From Desulfosalsimonas propionicica (lineage in GTDB: Bacteria > Desulfobacterota > Desulfobacteria > Desulfobacterales > Desulfosalsimonadaceae), in assembly GCF_013761005.1 (NCBI RefSeq), contig NZ_JACDUS010000003.1:434001-498000 (forward strand): a DNA stretch of 64,000 nucleotides. The letters run 5' to 3'. Shown piece after piece: positions 34,503 through 43,187 of the stretch. Each line of letters begins with the position of its first letter. Within the stretch, counting starts at the first letter, position 1. The notes beneath the pieces are model-generated. The model saw only the letters and a program-made list of their open reading frames with translations, was not told the origin of the DNA and searched no databases. The position numbers and the translations under genes are program-made.

Positions 34503-36583
34503 TTCGTGAAATAATGGCGCAGCGGTGGGACCGGATTTTTTTCCGAAGCGATGTATTTGTGTCCCTGGGACTGGTGATGATTCTGCTGGTAATGATCATT
34601 CCCATGCCCCCGATGCTGCTGGACTTGTTTCTGGCCCTGAATATCACCGTGGCCCTGATGATTCTCATCATCACCCTGTATGTGCAACGATCCCTGGAAT
34701 TTTCCATTTTTCCCACGGTGCTGCTGGTCACCACCCTGTTTCGCCTTTCCCTGAACGTGGCCTCCACCCGTCTGATCCTGCTTCAGGGCCATACCGGCGA
34801 ATTTGCCGCGGGCAAGGTCATCCAGTCATTCGGACAGTTTGTTGTTGGCGGCAATTACGTGGTGGGCATTGTGGTGTTTCTGATCCTGGTGGTGATTAAT
34901 TTTATCGTGATCACCAAGGGCGCGGGCCGGGTGGCTGAAGTGTCGGCGCGGTTTACCCTTGATGCCATGCCCGGCAAGCAGATGGCCATTGACGCGGATT
35001 TAAACGCTGGTCTTATCAATGAAGAACAGGCCCGCACCCGGCGCGAGAATATCACCAATGAAGCCGACTTTTTCGGGGCCATGGACGGGGCCAGCAAGTT
35101 TGTGCGCGGCGATGCCATTGCCGGCATTGTTATTACCATGATCAATGTTTGCGCCGGGTTTATTATCGGCGTGCTTCAGCAGAACATGCCGCTTGGCGAG
35201 GCCGCCCAGAACTATACCACCCTCACCATCGGAGACGGTCTGGTCAGCCAGATTCCTGCGTTGGTGATCTCCACCGGGGCGGGCATTCTGGTTTCCCGAA
35301 GCGGCGGGCTGGGCGATTTCGGAAGCCAGTTGAAAAATCAGTTCAGCGTTCATGTCCGGGCCATCTGGGTTGTGGGCGGGATTTTGCTCGGTTTTGCCCT
35401 GATTCCCGGACTGCCTTTCCTGCCGTTTCTTGTGCTTTCCCTGCTTTTGTTAACCATGGCCCATTTTGTTGGCAAGCAGCAGAAAGCTGATCAGGCCGAA
35501 GCCGAAGTCCAGCCGGAAAAACCCGAAACCGAGGCGGAAGAGGATTACGAACAATTGCTGAGCGTGGATCTGCTGGAACTGGAGGTGGGCTACGGCCTGA
35601 TCCGGTTTGTGGACGCCTCCCAGGACGGCGAGCTGCTCGGCCGCATTCGGTCGATCCGCAAGCAGTTTGCGCTTTCCATGGGTTTTATTATGCCGCCGGT
35701 GCATATCAAGGACAATCTGCAGTTAAAGCCCAATGAATACCGGCTGCTGCTAAAGGGGGTTTCCATTGCATCCGCAGAGATGACCCCGGGTCATTTCCTG
35801 GCCATGGACTCGGGCGGGGCAACCGAGAAAATCAAGGGCGTTTCTGCAGTGGAACCCGCTTTCGGCCTGCCTGCGGTGTGGATTTCCGAAGACAAGAAGG
35901 AAAGGGCCCAGATGGCCGGTTATACAGTGGTGGACTGCAACACGGTGATGGCCACGCATATCAGTGAAGTGGTCAAACGGCACGCCCACGAGTTGCTCGG
36001 CAGACAAGAGGCACAGAACTTGCTTGATAATATTTCCAAGAGTTACCCCAAGCTGATCGATGAACTGATACCCAATCTCATGAGCCTTGGAGGCGTGTTG
36101 AAAGTGCTGCAGAATCTGTTACGGGAAAATGTATCCATCCGGGATCTGAGAACCATTCTTGAGACCCTGGCCGACTGGGCGCCTGCTGTCCAGGACCCGG
36201 ATCAACTCACCGAATACGTCCGACAGGCCCTGGCGCGTCAGATTACGGCATCAGTGGCGGGTGAAGGCGATACCCTTGCGCTAATCACCCTGGATCACGA
36301 CGTGGAAGAAACCGTTGCCGGTTCGGTTCAAAGAGGCGGACAGGGGGGCGCGCTGGCCCTTGAGCCCAAAAAGGTCCGATCCCTTCTGGAAGGCATCGGC
36401 CGGCAAATGGAGAAATTCACCGGCGGCGCCAGCCCGGTATTGCTCTGTCCGCCGGCAATCCGACTCCATGTCAAAAAATTGACCGAACGATATTTTCCCA
36501 ACCTGACGGTTATTTCCCATAACGAGGTGGCCCCGCAGGTCAAAATTCAATCCCTGGGCACGGTGAGGTTCAATGCAGGTTAA
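34499..36583 (+). CDS. flhA: Flagellar export gate protein FlhA
   Basis: 694 residues, full length. The N-terminal half has eight membrane helices and the FHIPEP motif region (GAGRVAEVSARFTLDAMPGKQMAIDADLNAGLI). A linker rich in Glu follows, then the soluble domain that docks chaperone-substrate complexes (ends VISHNEVAPQVKIQSLGTVRF). It couples ion flow to export. flhF starts 11 bases before its stop. Confidence 0.98.
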   Translation: MIREIMAQRWDRIFFRSDVFVSLGLVMILLVMIIPMPPMLLDLFLALNITVALMILIITLYVQRSLEFSIFPTVLLVTTLFRLSLNVASTRLILLQGHTGEFAAGKVIQSFGQFVVGGNYVVGIVVFLILVVINFIVITKGAGRVAEVSARFTLDAMPGKQMAIDADLNAGLINEEQARTRRENITNEADFFGAMDGASKFVRGDAIAGIVITMINVCAGFIIGVLQQNMPLGEAAQNYTTLTIGDGLVSQIPALVISTGAGILVSRSGGLGDFGSQLKNQFSVHVRAIWVVGGILLGFALIPGLPFLPFLVLSLLLLTMAHFVGKQQKADQAEAEVQPEKPETEAEEDYEQLLSVDLLELEVGYGLIRFVDASQDGELLGRIRSIRKQFALSMGFIMPPVHIKDNLQLKPNEYRLLLKGVSIASAEMTPGHFLAMDSGGATEKIKGVSAVEPAFGLPAVWISEDKKERAQMAGYTVVDCNTVMATHISEVVKRHAHELLGRQEAQNLLDNISKSYPKLIDELIPNLMSLGGVLKVLQNLLRENVSIRDLRTILETLADWAPAVQDPDQLTEYVRQALARQITASVAGEGDTLALITLDHDVEETVAGSVQRGGQGGALALEPKKVRSLLEGIGRQMEKFTGGASPVLLCPPAIRLHVKKLTERYFPNLTVISHNEVAPQVKIQSLGTVRFNAG

Positions 36584-37802
36584 AGTCTTTGAAGCAGCGG
36601 ATATGCGTTCGGCCATCGAAAAAGTCAAAAAAGCCCTGGGGCCGGATGCGCTGATTTTATCCACCCGAAGCCTGGCAGACAGCAAGCAGGGGCGGGTCAA
36701 CCGCTCCGGCATTGAAGTGACTGCAGCTGTGGATGCGGATTTGTCCCCGGCCTCTTCGGATACGGCCGGAACCGGTTTCCAGCAGGTTCTGGAAAAAACC
36801 CGGAAACCGGCCGCATCCTCGCCGGATCCGGACAGCGGAAATCCGCCGGAAGATAGCGGGCTGATGGCGGAATTTCGGCAAATGAAGCGCTCTTTTGAAA
36901 ATCTATCCAAAAAGGTGGCCAGATGGGAAGGCCGGATGGAAAGGGGGTTGCCGGCCGGACCAGCGCAGGGCGGAAGGCTGCCGGGCCTGTCCGGGCTGGG
37001 CATCAGCGATTCAGTGCTGGAGTTGCTTGCAGAGTCGGCATGTCGACATGAAGACGAATTTTTGGCCGGTCAGGATCCGGACCCCAGGGATTTACTCATT
37101 CGCGGCATCCGTGATCATATCCGGATTGAAAATCCCTTGTCCGCGGGTCTGCACGGTCAGCGGCGCCTTGTTTTCATGGGGCCCACGGGCGTCGGCAAAA
37201 CCACAACCATTGCCAAGGTGGCGGCCTGCGCCATGCTTCATTACGGAAAGAAAATCGTCCTTGCCACAATTGACAATTACCGGATTGCCGCAGCCGAACA
37301 ATTAAAGATTTACGGGCAGATCATGGATGTTTCCGTTGAACTGGCCCGCTCGCCGGATCAGCTGGCCGATATCTTTCAAAGGCACGCAGACAAGGACCTG
37401 ATTTTGGTGGACACAGCCGGCAGAAGCCCGAGAGATGACATGCGCCGCAATGAACTGGCCGCATATCTGGATCCGGCCCTGAAAACGGAAAATCACCTGG
37501 TGTTGTCGGCCACCACCGGCCAGCAGGACCTGGAAATGGCCATTGACCGGTTTTCCTCCCTGGATCCGGCCGGCCTGGTGCTCACCAAGCTCGATGAATG
37601 CGAGATGATGGGACAAATCCTTAATGCAGCTGTCTGCGCCGGACGGCCGCTTTCTTTTTTCACCAATGGTCAGCAGGTCCCGGAGGACTTGTTGTTTCCC
37701 GAGCCGGACAACATGGCGGAAATGATTCTTAACCCTGAAGAGGTGGTGGCACAATGGAATACCCCGGATACCCGGATCAGGCCGGAACACTGCGTCAACT
37801 GA
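36573..37802 (+). CDS. flhF: SRP-type GTPase FlhF, flagellar placement
   Basis: 409 residues. The N-terminal B domain begins MQVKVFEAADMRSAIEKVKKALGPDALIL. The N-G GTPase part has P-loop GPTGVGKTTTIAKVAA near residue 203, IDNYRIAAAEQLKIY (G2), VDTAGRSPRDD (G3) and LTKLDE (G4). FlhF marks the pole or site for new flagella in polar flagellates. It overlaps flhA by 11 bases and flhG by 49 bases. Confidence 0.97.
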   Translation: MQVKVFEAADMRSAIEKVKKALGPDALILSTRSLADSKQGRVNRSGIEVTAAVDADLSPASSDTAGTGFQQVLEKTRKPAASSPDPDSGNPPEDSGLMAEFRQMKRSFENLSKKVARWEGRMERGLPAGPAQGGRLPGLSGLGISDSVLELLAESACRHEDEFLAGQDPDPRDLLIRGIRDHIRIENPLSAGLHGQRRLVFMGPTGVGKTTTIAKVAACAMLHYGKKIVLATIDNYRIAAAEQLKIYGQIMDVSVELARSPDQLADIFQRHADKDLILVDTAGRSPRDDMRRNELAAYLDPALKTENHLVLSATTGQQDLEMAIDRFSSLDPAGLVLTKLDECEMMGQILNAAVCAGRPLSFFTNGQQVPEDLLFPEPDNMAEMILNPEEVVAQWNTPDTRIRPEHCVN

Positions 37803-38659
37803 GCCGGGATTTTGAAATGGAGACGTTTATGGACAAAACAAGTCCCAGGACCGCCCGGGTGATGTCTGTGACCAGCGGCAAGGGCGGAGTGGGCAAGACG
37901 GTCTGCGTGGCCAACCTGGCGGTGAGCATGGCCCGGCAGGGATATCGGGTGCTGATTATTGATGCGGATTTGGGGTTGGCCAATATTGATTTGTATTTCG
38001 GTGTGAGCCCCAGGTTTAATCTGAATCATTTCTTCTCCGGCCAGAAAACCCTTGAGCAAATCCTGGTTCCGGCAGCAGAGCAGATCACCATCCTGCCCGC
38101 CGGCTCAGGGGTACAGCGATACACCCGCCTGGAACCCGATCAGAAGCTTTCTTTGATGGAGGGCCTTGATTCCCTGCACGGAAAGTTTGATGTGGTGCTC
38201 ATTGACACCGAAGCGGGTATTTCCGAAAACGTCACCTATTTTAATGTGGCCGCCCAGGAGATCCTGGTGGTCACCACCCCGGAGCCCACGGCCATATCCG
38301 ATGTATACGCCCTGATGAAGCTGCTTTCCACCCGGTACTATGAAAAAACATTCAAGCTGATTGTCAATTGCGTGACATCGGAGAACGAGGCGCTGGATGT
38401 TTATCACAAGCTCACCCTGGTCAGCAGCCGTTTTATTGACATCTCGATTGATTTTTTGGGCGCTATACCACTGGACTCCCGCTTCACAGATTCGGTGCGC
38501 CGGCAAAAAACCCTTGCAGAGCTGTATCCCGATTCCCGGCCGAGTCTGGCTTTTGCCGAACTGGTGGACACAATGGAATTGGAGTCTGAAACCCTGGCAC
38601 CCAAGGGCACGCAGCAGTTTTTCTGGAAACAGCTGCTGGCCTGCAGCGAAGCCCGGTAG
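37754..38659 (+). CDS. flhG: MinD-like ATPase FlhG/FleN, flagellar number control
   Basis: 301 residues. The deviant Walker A KGGVGKT is at about residues 43-49, followed by DADLGLANIDLYFG and a C-terminal amphipathic helix region. The chosen start (ATG 37754, inside flhF) keeps an N-terminal DQAGTLRQL, which matches the DQAxxLR motif known to stimulate FlhF GTPase. A downstream ATG would remove it. FlhG limits flagellar number and, as FleN, can restrain sigma-54 flagellar activators. Confidence 0.96.
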   Translation: MEYPGYPDQAGTLRQLSRDFEMETFMDKTSPRTARVMSVTSGKGGVGKTVCVANLAVSMARQGYRVLIIDADLGLANIDLYFGVSPRFNLNHFFSGQKTLEQILVPAAEQITILPAGSGVQRYTRLEPDQKLSLMEGLDSLHGKFDVVLIDTEAGISENVTYFNVAAQEILVVTTPEPTAISDVYALMKLLSTRYYEKTFKLIVNCVTSENEALDVYHKLTLVSSRFIDISIDFLGAIPLDSRFTDSVRRQKTLAELYPDSRPSLAFAELVDTMELESETLAPKGTQQFFWKQLLACSEAR

Positions 38660-38675
38660 AAAAGAGGAAGGCACA

Positions 38676-39392
38676 ATGATGTATCAGGCAAATGTATATG
38701 ATCAAAGAGATGAGCTGATCCGGTCCCACCTGGATTTTGTGGATTTTGTCGTATGCCGGATGCGGCCCCAGATTCCGGTATTCGTTTCCATGGACGAGCT
38801 GCGTAGCGCTGCAATGCACGGTCTCATGGAAGCTGCTGCCCGGTTTGATCCGTGTCGGGGTGTGATGTTTAAAACCTATGCGGAAACCCGTATCCGGGGA
38901 GCGATTCGCGATGAACTCAGGAAAATGGACTGGTTTTCACGGTCCATGCGCGAAAAGCACAACCGGGTCCTCCGGGAGATCAAACAACTGGAGCAGGATC
39001 TGGGCCGGACGCCCACGGAAGAAGAGATCGCCGGGGCCATGGACATGGAATTGGGCCAGTATCACAAGATGTTAAACGAAATCGGCCACCTGGGAATTGT
39101 CAGCCTCCATGAGGTGCTAGACGGCGATTCCGGCGGCGATACGTTTATGGATCAGCTCGAGGATCCCCGCACCCGGAGCCCGGAGGACTCCCTGGGCAAA
39201 AAGGAGTTGGTGGGTATGCTGGCCGGCGCCATTGACAGCCTGACGGAAAAAGAGCGCCTTGTGGTGACGCTGTTTTATTACGAGGAATTTACCCAGAAGG
39301 AAATTGCCGGCATCCTGGAACTTTCCGAGGGCCGGATTTCACAGCTTCACAGCCAGGCGCTGGTCAAGCTAAAGGCAACGCTGCCCCAATAG
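38676..39392 (+). CDS. fliA: RNA polymerase sigma factor for flagellar operons, sigma-28 (FliA)
   Basis: 238 residues with sigma regions 2 (HLDFVDFVVCRM; ARFDPCRGVMFKTYAETRIRGAIRDELRKMDWFSRSMR), 3 and 4 (ERLVVTLFYYEEFTQKEIAGILELSEGRISQLHSQAL). ATG 38676 follows GAGGAAGG; the open frame upstream runs inside flhG. It should read promoters of the TAAA-N15-GCCGATAA type; three appear downstream (39859, 44640, 52197). FlgM, encoded at 44784, would be its anti-sigma factor. Confidence 0.96.
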   Translation: MMYQANVYDQRDELIRSHLDFVDFVVCRMRPQIPVFVSMDELRSAAMHGLMEAAARFDPCRGVMFKTYAETRIRGAIRDELRKMDWFSRSMREKHNRVLREIKQLEQDLGRTPTEEEIAGAMDMELGQYHKMLNEIGHLGIVSLHEVLDGDSGGDTFMDQLEDPRTRSPEDSLGKKELVGMLAGAIDSLTEKERLVVTLFYYEEFTQKEIAGILELSEGRISQLHSQALVKLKATLPQ

Positions 39393-39420
39393 CCTGAAGC
39401 GGTTTTCAAGGATTGTGCAA

Positions 39421-39822
39421 ATGGACTCCCTAACGACTCTAGTGATCTTTATGTTTTGTCTGGCGGGCATTGCCTGCGCCGTTGTCCTGGCCGCTGCCAT
39501 CTGGTGCCGCCGGGTGATTTTGTCCATAAACAGCCGGATCAATGAACTCAACGGCCGGCTTCGGGAAATGGAAGACCGGGCCGGAAGCGTTTGCGAGAAC
39601 ACGGACACCCAGGCCCGGAGCCTGACTTCAGATCAGCTAAGCGCCCGGTTTGAGCAAGCTGATAAAATGCCGGCACATGATGTTTCCGCCAAATACCGGC
39701 ATGTGGCCCGTCTGGCACGTTCCGGGCTGGGCGCAGCCGAGCTTTCGGAAATTATGGATGTTTCGCTTATGGAAGCAGATCAGATGCTTTTGCTGGCCAG
39801 GATGACAGGCAAAACCGCATAA
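39421..39822 (+). CDS. Membrane-anchored coiled-coil protein, DUF2802/DUF6115-like
   Basis: 133 residues. One N-terminal membrane helix (LVIFMFCLAGIACAVVLAAAIW), a short coiled coil (SINSRINELNGRLREMEDRAG), and a C-terminal helix-turn-helix-like segment (YRHVARLARSGLGAAELSEIMDVSLMEADQMLLLARM). The last part resembles DUF2802-type proteins found after fliA in other flagellar loci. ATG 39421 with AAGGA upstream is used. It ends the second flagellar operon; function unknown. Confidence 0.75.
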   Translation: MDSLTTLVIFMFCLAGIACAVVLAAAIWCRRVILSINSRINELNGRLREMEDRAGSVCENTDTQARSLTSDQLSARFEQADKMPAHDVSAKYRHVARLARSGLGAAELSEIMDVSLMEADQMLLLARMTGKTA

Positions 39823-39858
39823 CCCCGGTCAGGGATGTTTTTTCGGGCGGTTTGTCCC

Positions 39859-39885
39859 TAAACCATATCCGCAAGCCGCCGATAA
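39859..39885 (+). promoter_or_regulatory. Sigma-28 (FliA) promoter of flgF-flgG-flgA-flgH-flgI-flgJ
   Basis: TAAA (39859-39862), 15 bases, then GCCGATAA (39878-39885): an exact match to the sigma-28 consensus and spacing. The predicted start is ~10 bases on, leaving a leader of about 60 bases to flgF. Its own sigma factor gene lies just upstream. Confidence 0.88.
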
Positions 39886-39952
39886 GCATTCTGTAAAGGA
39901 TTTAAAATCACGGCCGGTTTTTCGGGTTTTAACCAAACAAGGGTGAAAATGC

Positions 39953-40681
39953 ATGGGATCAGGAATTTACAGCGCCCTTTCGGGCGGTATTGCCAGGATG
40001 CAGAAAATGGAAACATCGATCAACAATCTGGCCAACGCGGGCAATATCGGCTACAAGGCCAGCCAGTTGTCCTTTGAATCCCTGATCAATGATCAGCTCC
40101 AGAACGGTTCGGGCAAGGGCATGAATTATTGCCGCACCGCATCCCGGTATATTGATTTTTCCCAGGGCCCGCTGGTGGAAACCAGCCGCAGTCTGGACCT
40201 GGCCATTGAGGGAGAAGGATTTTTCAAAGTGGCCGGGGAAGACGGATTTTTTTATACGCGTCAGGGCAACTTTCGTTTAGACGGAGAGGGCAATCTGGTA
40301 ACCGCCACGGGCGGGTTGCAGCTGGTTGGCGGCAACGGCCCGGTGAACCTGCCGCACAATGACGTAAACATTGACGAAAAGGGGCAGATCACCGCAGACG
40401 GCGTGCAGATCGGGCAGGTGGACATCTATGGGATATCCGATATTCAGTCCCTGAATCAGCGGCCGGACGGTCTTTTTGCCCTTGACGGGGACGCACAGGA
40501 GCAGCCGGCAGCAGACGGCGCCCGGCTCCACCAGGGCAGCCTTGAGCACTCCAATGTCAGCGTCATGCGCATGACCACGCAGCTCATTGAAACCCAGCGG
40601 GCCTACAGCGCCTATCTCAATACCATGAAACTTTACAGCGATCTTGGCGAAAAGGCCCGCGAAATCGGGCGGATCGGATAG
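39953..40681 (+). CDS. flgF: Flagellar proximal rod protein FlgF
   Basis: 242 residues. The rod-family N-terminal motif is SINNLANAGNIGYKASQ, the core has SLDLAIEGEGFFKV, and the C-terminal helix ends IETQRAYSAYLNTMKLYSDLGEKAREIGRIG. Paralogous to the following FlgG and assigned FlgF by order and by the less conserved N-terminal motif. First gene behind a perfect sigma-28 promoter. Confidence 0.93.
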   Translation: MGSGIYSALSGGIARMQKMETSINNLANAGNIGYKASQLSFESLINDQLQNGSGKGMNYCRTASRYIDFSQGPLVETSRSLDLAIEGEGFFKVAGEDGFFYTRQGNFRLDGEGNLVTATGGLQLVGGNGPVNLPHNDVNIDEKGQITADGVQIGQVDIYGISDIQSLNQRPDGLFALDGDAQEQPAADGARLHQGSLEHSNVSVMRMTTQLIETQRAYSAYLNTMKLYSDLGEKAREIGRIG

Positions 40682-40715
40682 CGTCAACCAACCAAAGAAT
40701 GACAAGGATAACCTC

Positions 40716-41504
40716 ATGATTACAGCTCTATATTCTGCAGCAACCGGTATGGAGGCCCAGGAGACCAATATCAATGTGGTTGCCAATAACCTGGCCAATG
40801 TCAATACCACCGGGTTTAAAAGAAGCCGGGCCAATTTTCAGGACCTGCTTTATCAAAACGCACGGGCCGTGGGCAGCGCGGCCACGGCCGACACCCAGGT
40901 GCCCACCGGCATTCAGGTGGGGCTGGGCACCCGCACAGCCTCTGTGGAAAAGGTGCATACGGTCGGGGATCTGCAGAGAACCGGAAATGACCTGGACATG
41001 GCCATTGAAGGAAACGGGTTTTTCCAGGTGGAGCAGCCCGATGGTGAAACCGCCTATACCCGGGACGGAAGCTTTAAAAAAGACAGTGAGGGCCGACTGG
41101 TGACAGCCGACGGAAATCCCGTGATTCCGGAGATCGTGATTCCGGAAAACGCCACCAAGATCGCTGTTGGCCAGGACGGGACGGTCACGGCATTTCTTGA
41201 CTCCGAGGCCGCCGGCAATGAGATCGGAACCATAGAACTGGCCCGTTTCGGCAACCCGGCCGGACTCATCAGCCTGGGCAACAACCTGCTTCAGCAATCC
41301 GACGCATCCGGGGACCCGATACTCGGAGAGGCGGCCAATGATGGTTTCGGCGGCATTGCCCAGGGGTTTCTGGAAGGGTCCAACGTCAGCATCATGCAGG
41401 AAATGATCGACCTGATTTCTGGCCAGCGCGCCTATGAAGTCAATTCCAAGGCCGTGAAGGCCGCGGATGAAATCCTGCAGCAAACCACCCAGCTTTTGGC
41501 GTAA
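40716..41504 (+). CDS. flgG: Flagellar distal rod protein FlgG
   Basis: 262 residues, matching the usual 260. The start MITALYSAATGMEAQETNIN and VVANNLANVNTTGFKRSRANFQDLLYQ are diagnostic; the C-terminus reads MIDLISGQRAYEVNSKAVKAADEILQQTTQL. ATG 40716 with AAGGA upstream is chosen over a GTG at 40644 inside flgF. It forms the long distal rod that crosses the L and P rings. Confidence 0.97.
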   Translation: MITALYSAATGMEAQETNINVVANNLANVNTTGFKRSRANFQDLLYQNARAVGSAATADTQVPTGIQVGLGTRTASVEKVHTVGDLQRTGNDLDMAIEGNGFFQVEQPDGETAYTRDGSFKKDSEGRLVTADGNPVIPEIVIPENATKIAVGQDGTVTAFLDSEAAGNEIGTIELARFGNPAGLISLGNNLLQQSDASGDPILGEAANDGFGGIAQGFLEGSNVSIMQEMIDLISGQRAYEVNSKAVKAADEILQQTTQLLA

Positions 41505-41508
41505 TCTT

Positions 41509-42453
41509 ATGCGTGCTTTCCTTTGTTGCCTGTTGTTGATTATTGCGGCGCCCTTTTCGGCTTCCGGCCTGGAAGTCGCATTTAAAGCCGATGTGGTGGC
41601 CCGCTCGGATATGCTTACCATCGGGGATGTGGCGGAGTTGACTGCTGACTTCGAAACCCGGGAGTTGGCGGATACAGCGCTTTTTGCCGCCCCGGATCCG
41701 GGAGAAACCCGGTGTTATAAAAGCCGAACGCTTGTGGCCTATGTGCGGCAGGCTGTTTCCGGAGACCGGAAAATCAAGCGGGGCGGGGCGGAACAGGTAT
41801 GCGTGCGCCATGACGGGGCCAGGCTTTCTCAGGGAAAGATCCAGACCGTGGTCAACGAGCACCTGCAGTCAGCCCTTTCGCATCTCGGGGCCAAAAAGGT
41901 GGCCTTTGAAATGCGCAACCCCCCGGAAAGCCTTAGTCTTCCAAAAGGTCAGGCTGAATATGAAATTCTGTTTGCCGGAAACCGAATACTGGATGCCCGA
42001 AAAGTTACGGTGATTGTCCGGGTGGAGGGAAACGTGGTGGAAAACCTCAGTATTGCCGGCCGGATCCGGGCCTATCTGCCCGTGGTGACAGCCGCCCGGA
42101 AACTGGGGCGCAACAATGTGGTCACTGAAAATGATTTGGTCATGCGGGAAAAAAATATTGCCGACCTGCGCCGACCCTGCCTTGATCCGGAATCAGCTGT
42201 GGGAAAGCGCGTCAGGCGGGCTGTGTCCATGGGGCAGGTGCTGGAGAAAAACGATCTGGATGCGCCGGTTCTGGTCAAACGCCGGGAGGTGGTGACAATG
42301 ATTCTGGATCAGGGACCCATGCGCATCCGGGCCCGGGGCATGGCAACGGTAAACGGCAAAAAGGGCGAAGTGATCCCTGTGCAGAACATGAGTTCCAAAA
42401 GAGAAGTCATCTGCGAGGTGACCGGAAGAAAACAGGTGCGGGTGGAGTTTTAA
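41509..42453 (+). CDS. flgA: P-ring assembly chaperone FlgA
   Basis: 314 residues, longer than enteric FlgA (~220). A signal peptide (FLCCLLLIIAAPFSASG) is followed by a variable region and the SAF-containing C-terminal domain (ARKLGRNNVVTENDLVMREKNIADLR, GKRVRRAVSMGQVLEKNDL, VTMILDQGPMRIRARGMA). ATG 41509 is 4 bases past the flgG stop; no good Shine-Dalgarno is seen, so translation is probably coupled. It helps FlgI form the P ring. Confidence 0.93.
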   Translation: MRAFLCCLLLIIAAPFSASGLEVAFKADVVARSDMLTIGDVAELTADFETRELADTALFAAPDPGETRCYKSRTLVAYVRQAVSGDRKIKRGGAEQVCVRHDGARLSQGKIQTVVNEHLQSALSHLGAKKVAFEMRNPPESLSLPKGQAEYEILFAGNRILDARKVTVIVRVEGNVVENLSIAGRIRAYLPVVTAARKLGRNNVVTENDLVMREKNIADLRRPCLDPESAVGKRVRRAVSMGQVLEKNDLDAPVLVKRREVVTMILDQGPMRIRARGMATVNGKKGEVIPVQNMSSKREVICEVTGRKQVRVEF

Positions 42454-42454
42454 A

Positions 42455-43171
42455 ATGAAATCAAAATTATTCATCCTGTTGATGGCCGCCCTGGTACTGG
42501 GGGCATGCGCGGGCCAGCAAAAACCCGGGCCCGGAGAGCAATCCAGGCTTATTGAAAAACCAGCGCAGCAGGACCGGCAAACCGGGCAGCAGCAGAAAAC
42601 CCCGGTTCGGGCCCAAACCGGATCGCTTTGGCAAAACAGCAGCAGTTCATTGTTTGCTGCCAATATCGCCACCGGGGTGGGCGATATCGTCACTGTCACC
42701 ATATCCGAGCAGGCCAGCGCGGCAAAGGAGGCAGAAACCTCCACCGGACGATCATCTTCGGCCTCTGTGGGTATTCCCAAATTATTTGGGTACGAAACTG
42801 CCCTGGCCAACAAGAACCCCAACCTCGATCCGTCGAGTCTGATTTCTGCAAGCACGGACAATTCCTTTGAAGGCTCGGGCAGCACTTCCCGGGAGGAGCG
42901 GCTGTCGGCCACCCTGACCACACGGGTCGTGGAAGAAGTGGAGGGCGGAAATCTGAGAATTAAGGGTTCCAAGACTGTGCGGGTTAACAATGAGGACCAG
43001 ATTATACGGCTGACAGGGATTGTCCGTCCCTATGACATCACAGCTTATAATACCATTGATTCCAAATACATCCTCGATGCCCGCATCGAGTATACCGGCG
43101 ATGGGATTATATCCGAAAAACAGCGTCCGGGCTGGCTGGCCCGGCTCATTGACATTGCCTGGCCTTTCTGA
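42455..43171 (+). CDS. flgH: Flagellar L-ring lipoprotein FlgH
   Basis: 238 residues. A lipoprotein signal with lipobox LGAC (Cys18) follows MKSKLFILLMAALVLG. The FlgH core includes SLWQNSSSSLFAANIATGVGDIVTVTI and IRLTGIVRPYDITAYNTIDSKYILDARIEYTG. It forms the outer-membrane L ring, confirming a diderm envelope. Overlaps nothing; it starts 1 base after flgA's stop. Confidence 0.97.
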   Translation: MKSKLFILLMAALVLGACAGQQKPGPGEQSRLIEKPAQQDRQTGQQQKTPVRAQTGSLWQNSSSSLFAANIATGVGDIVTVTISEQASAAKEAETSTGRSSSASVGIPKLFGYETALANKNPNLDPSSLISASTDNSFEGSGSTSREERLSATLTTRVVEEVEGGNLRIKGSKTVRVNNEDQIIRLTGIVRPYDITAYNTIDSKYILDARIEYTGDGIISEKQRPGWLARLIDIAWPF

Positions 43172-43187
43172 TGAAAGGAAGAGGGAT

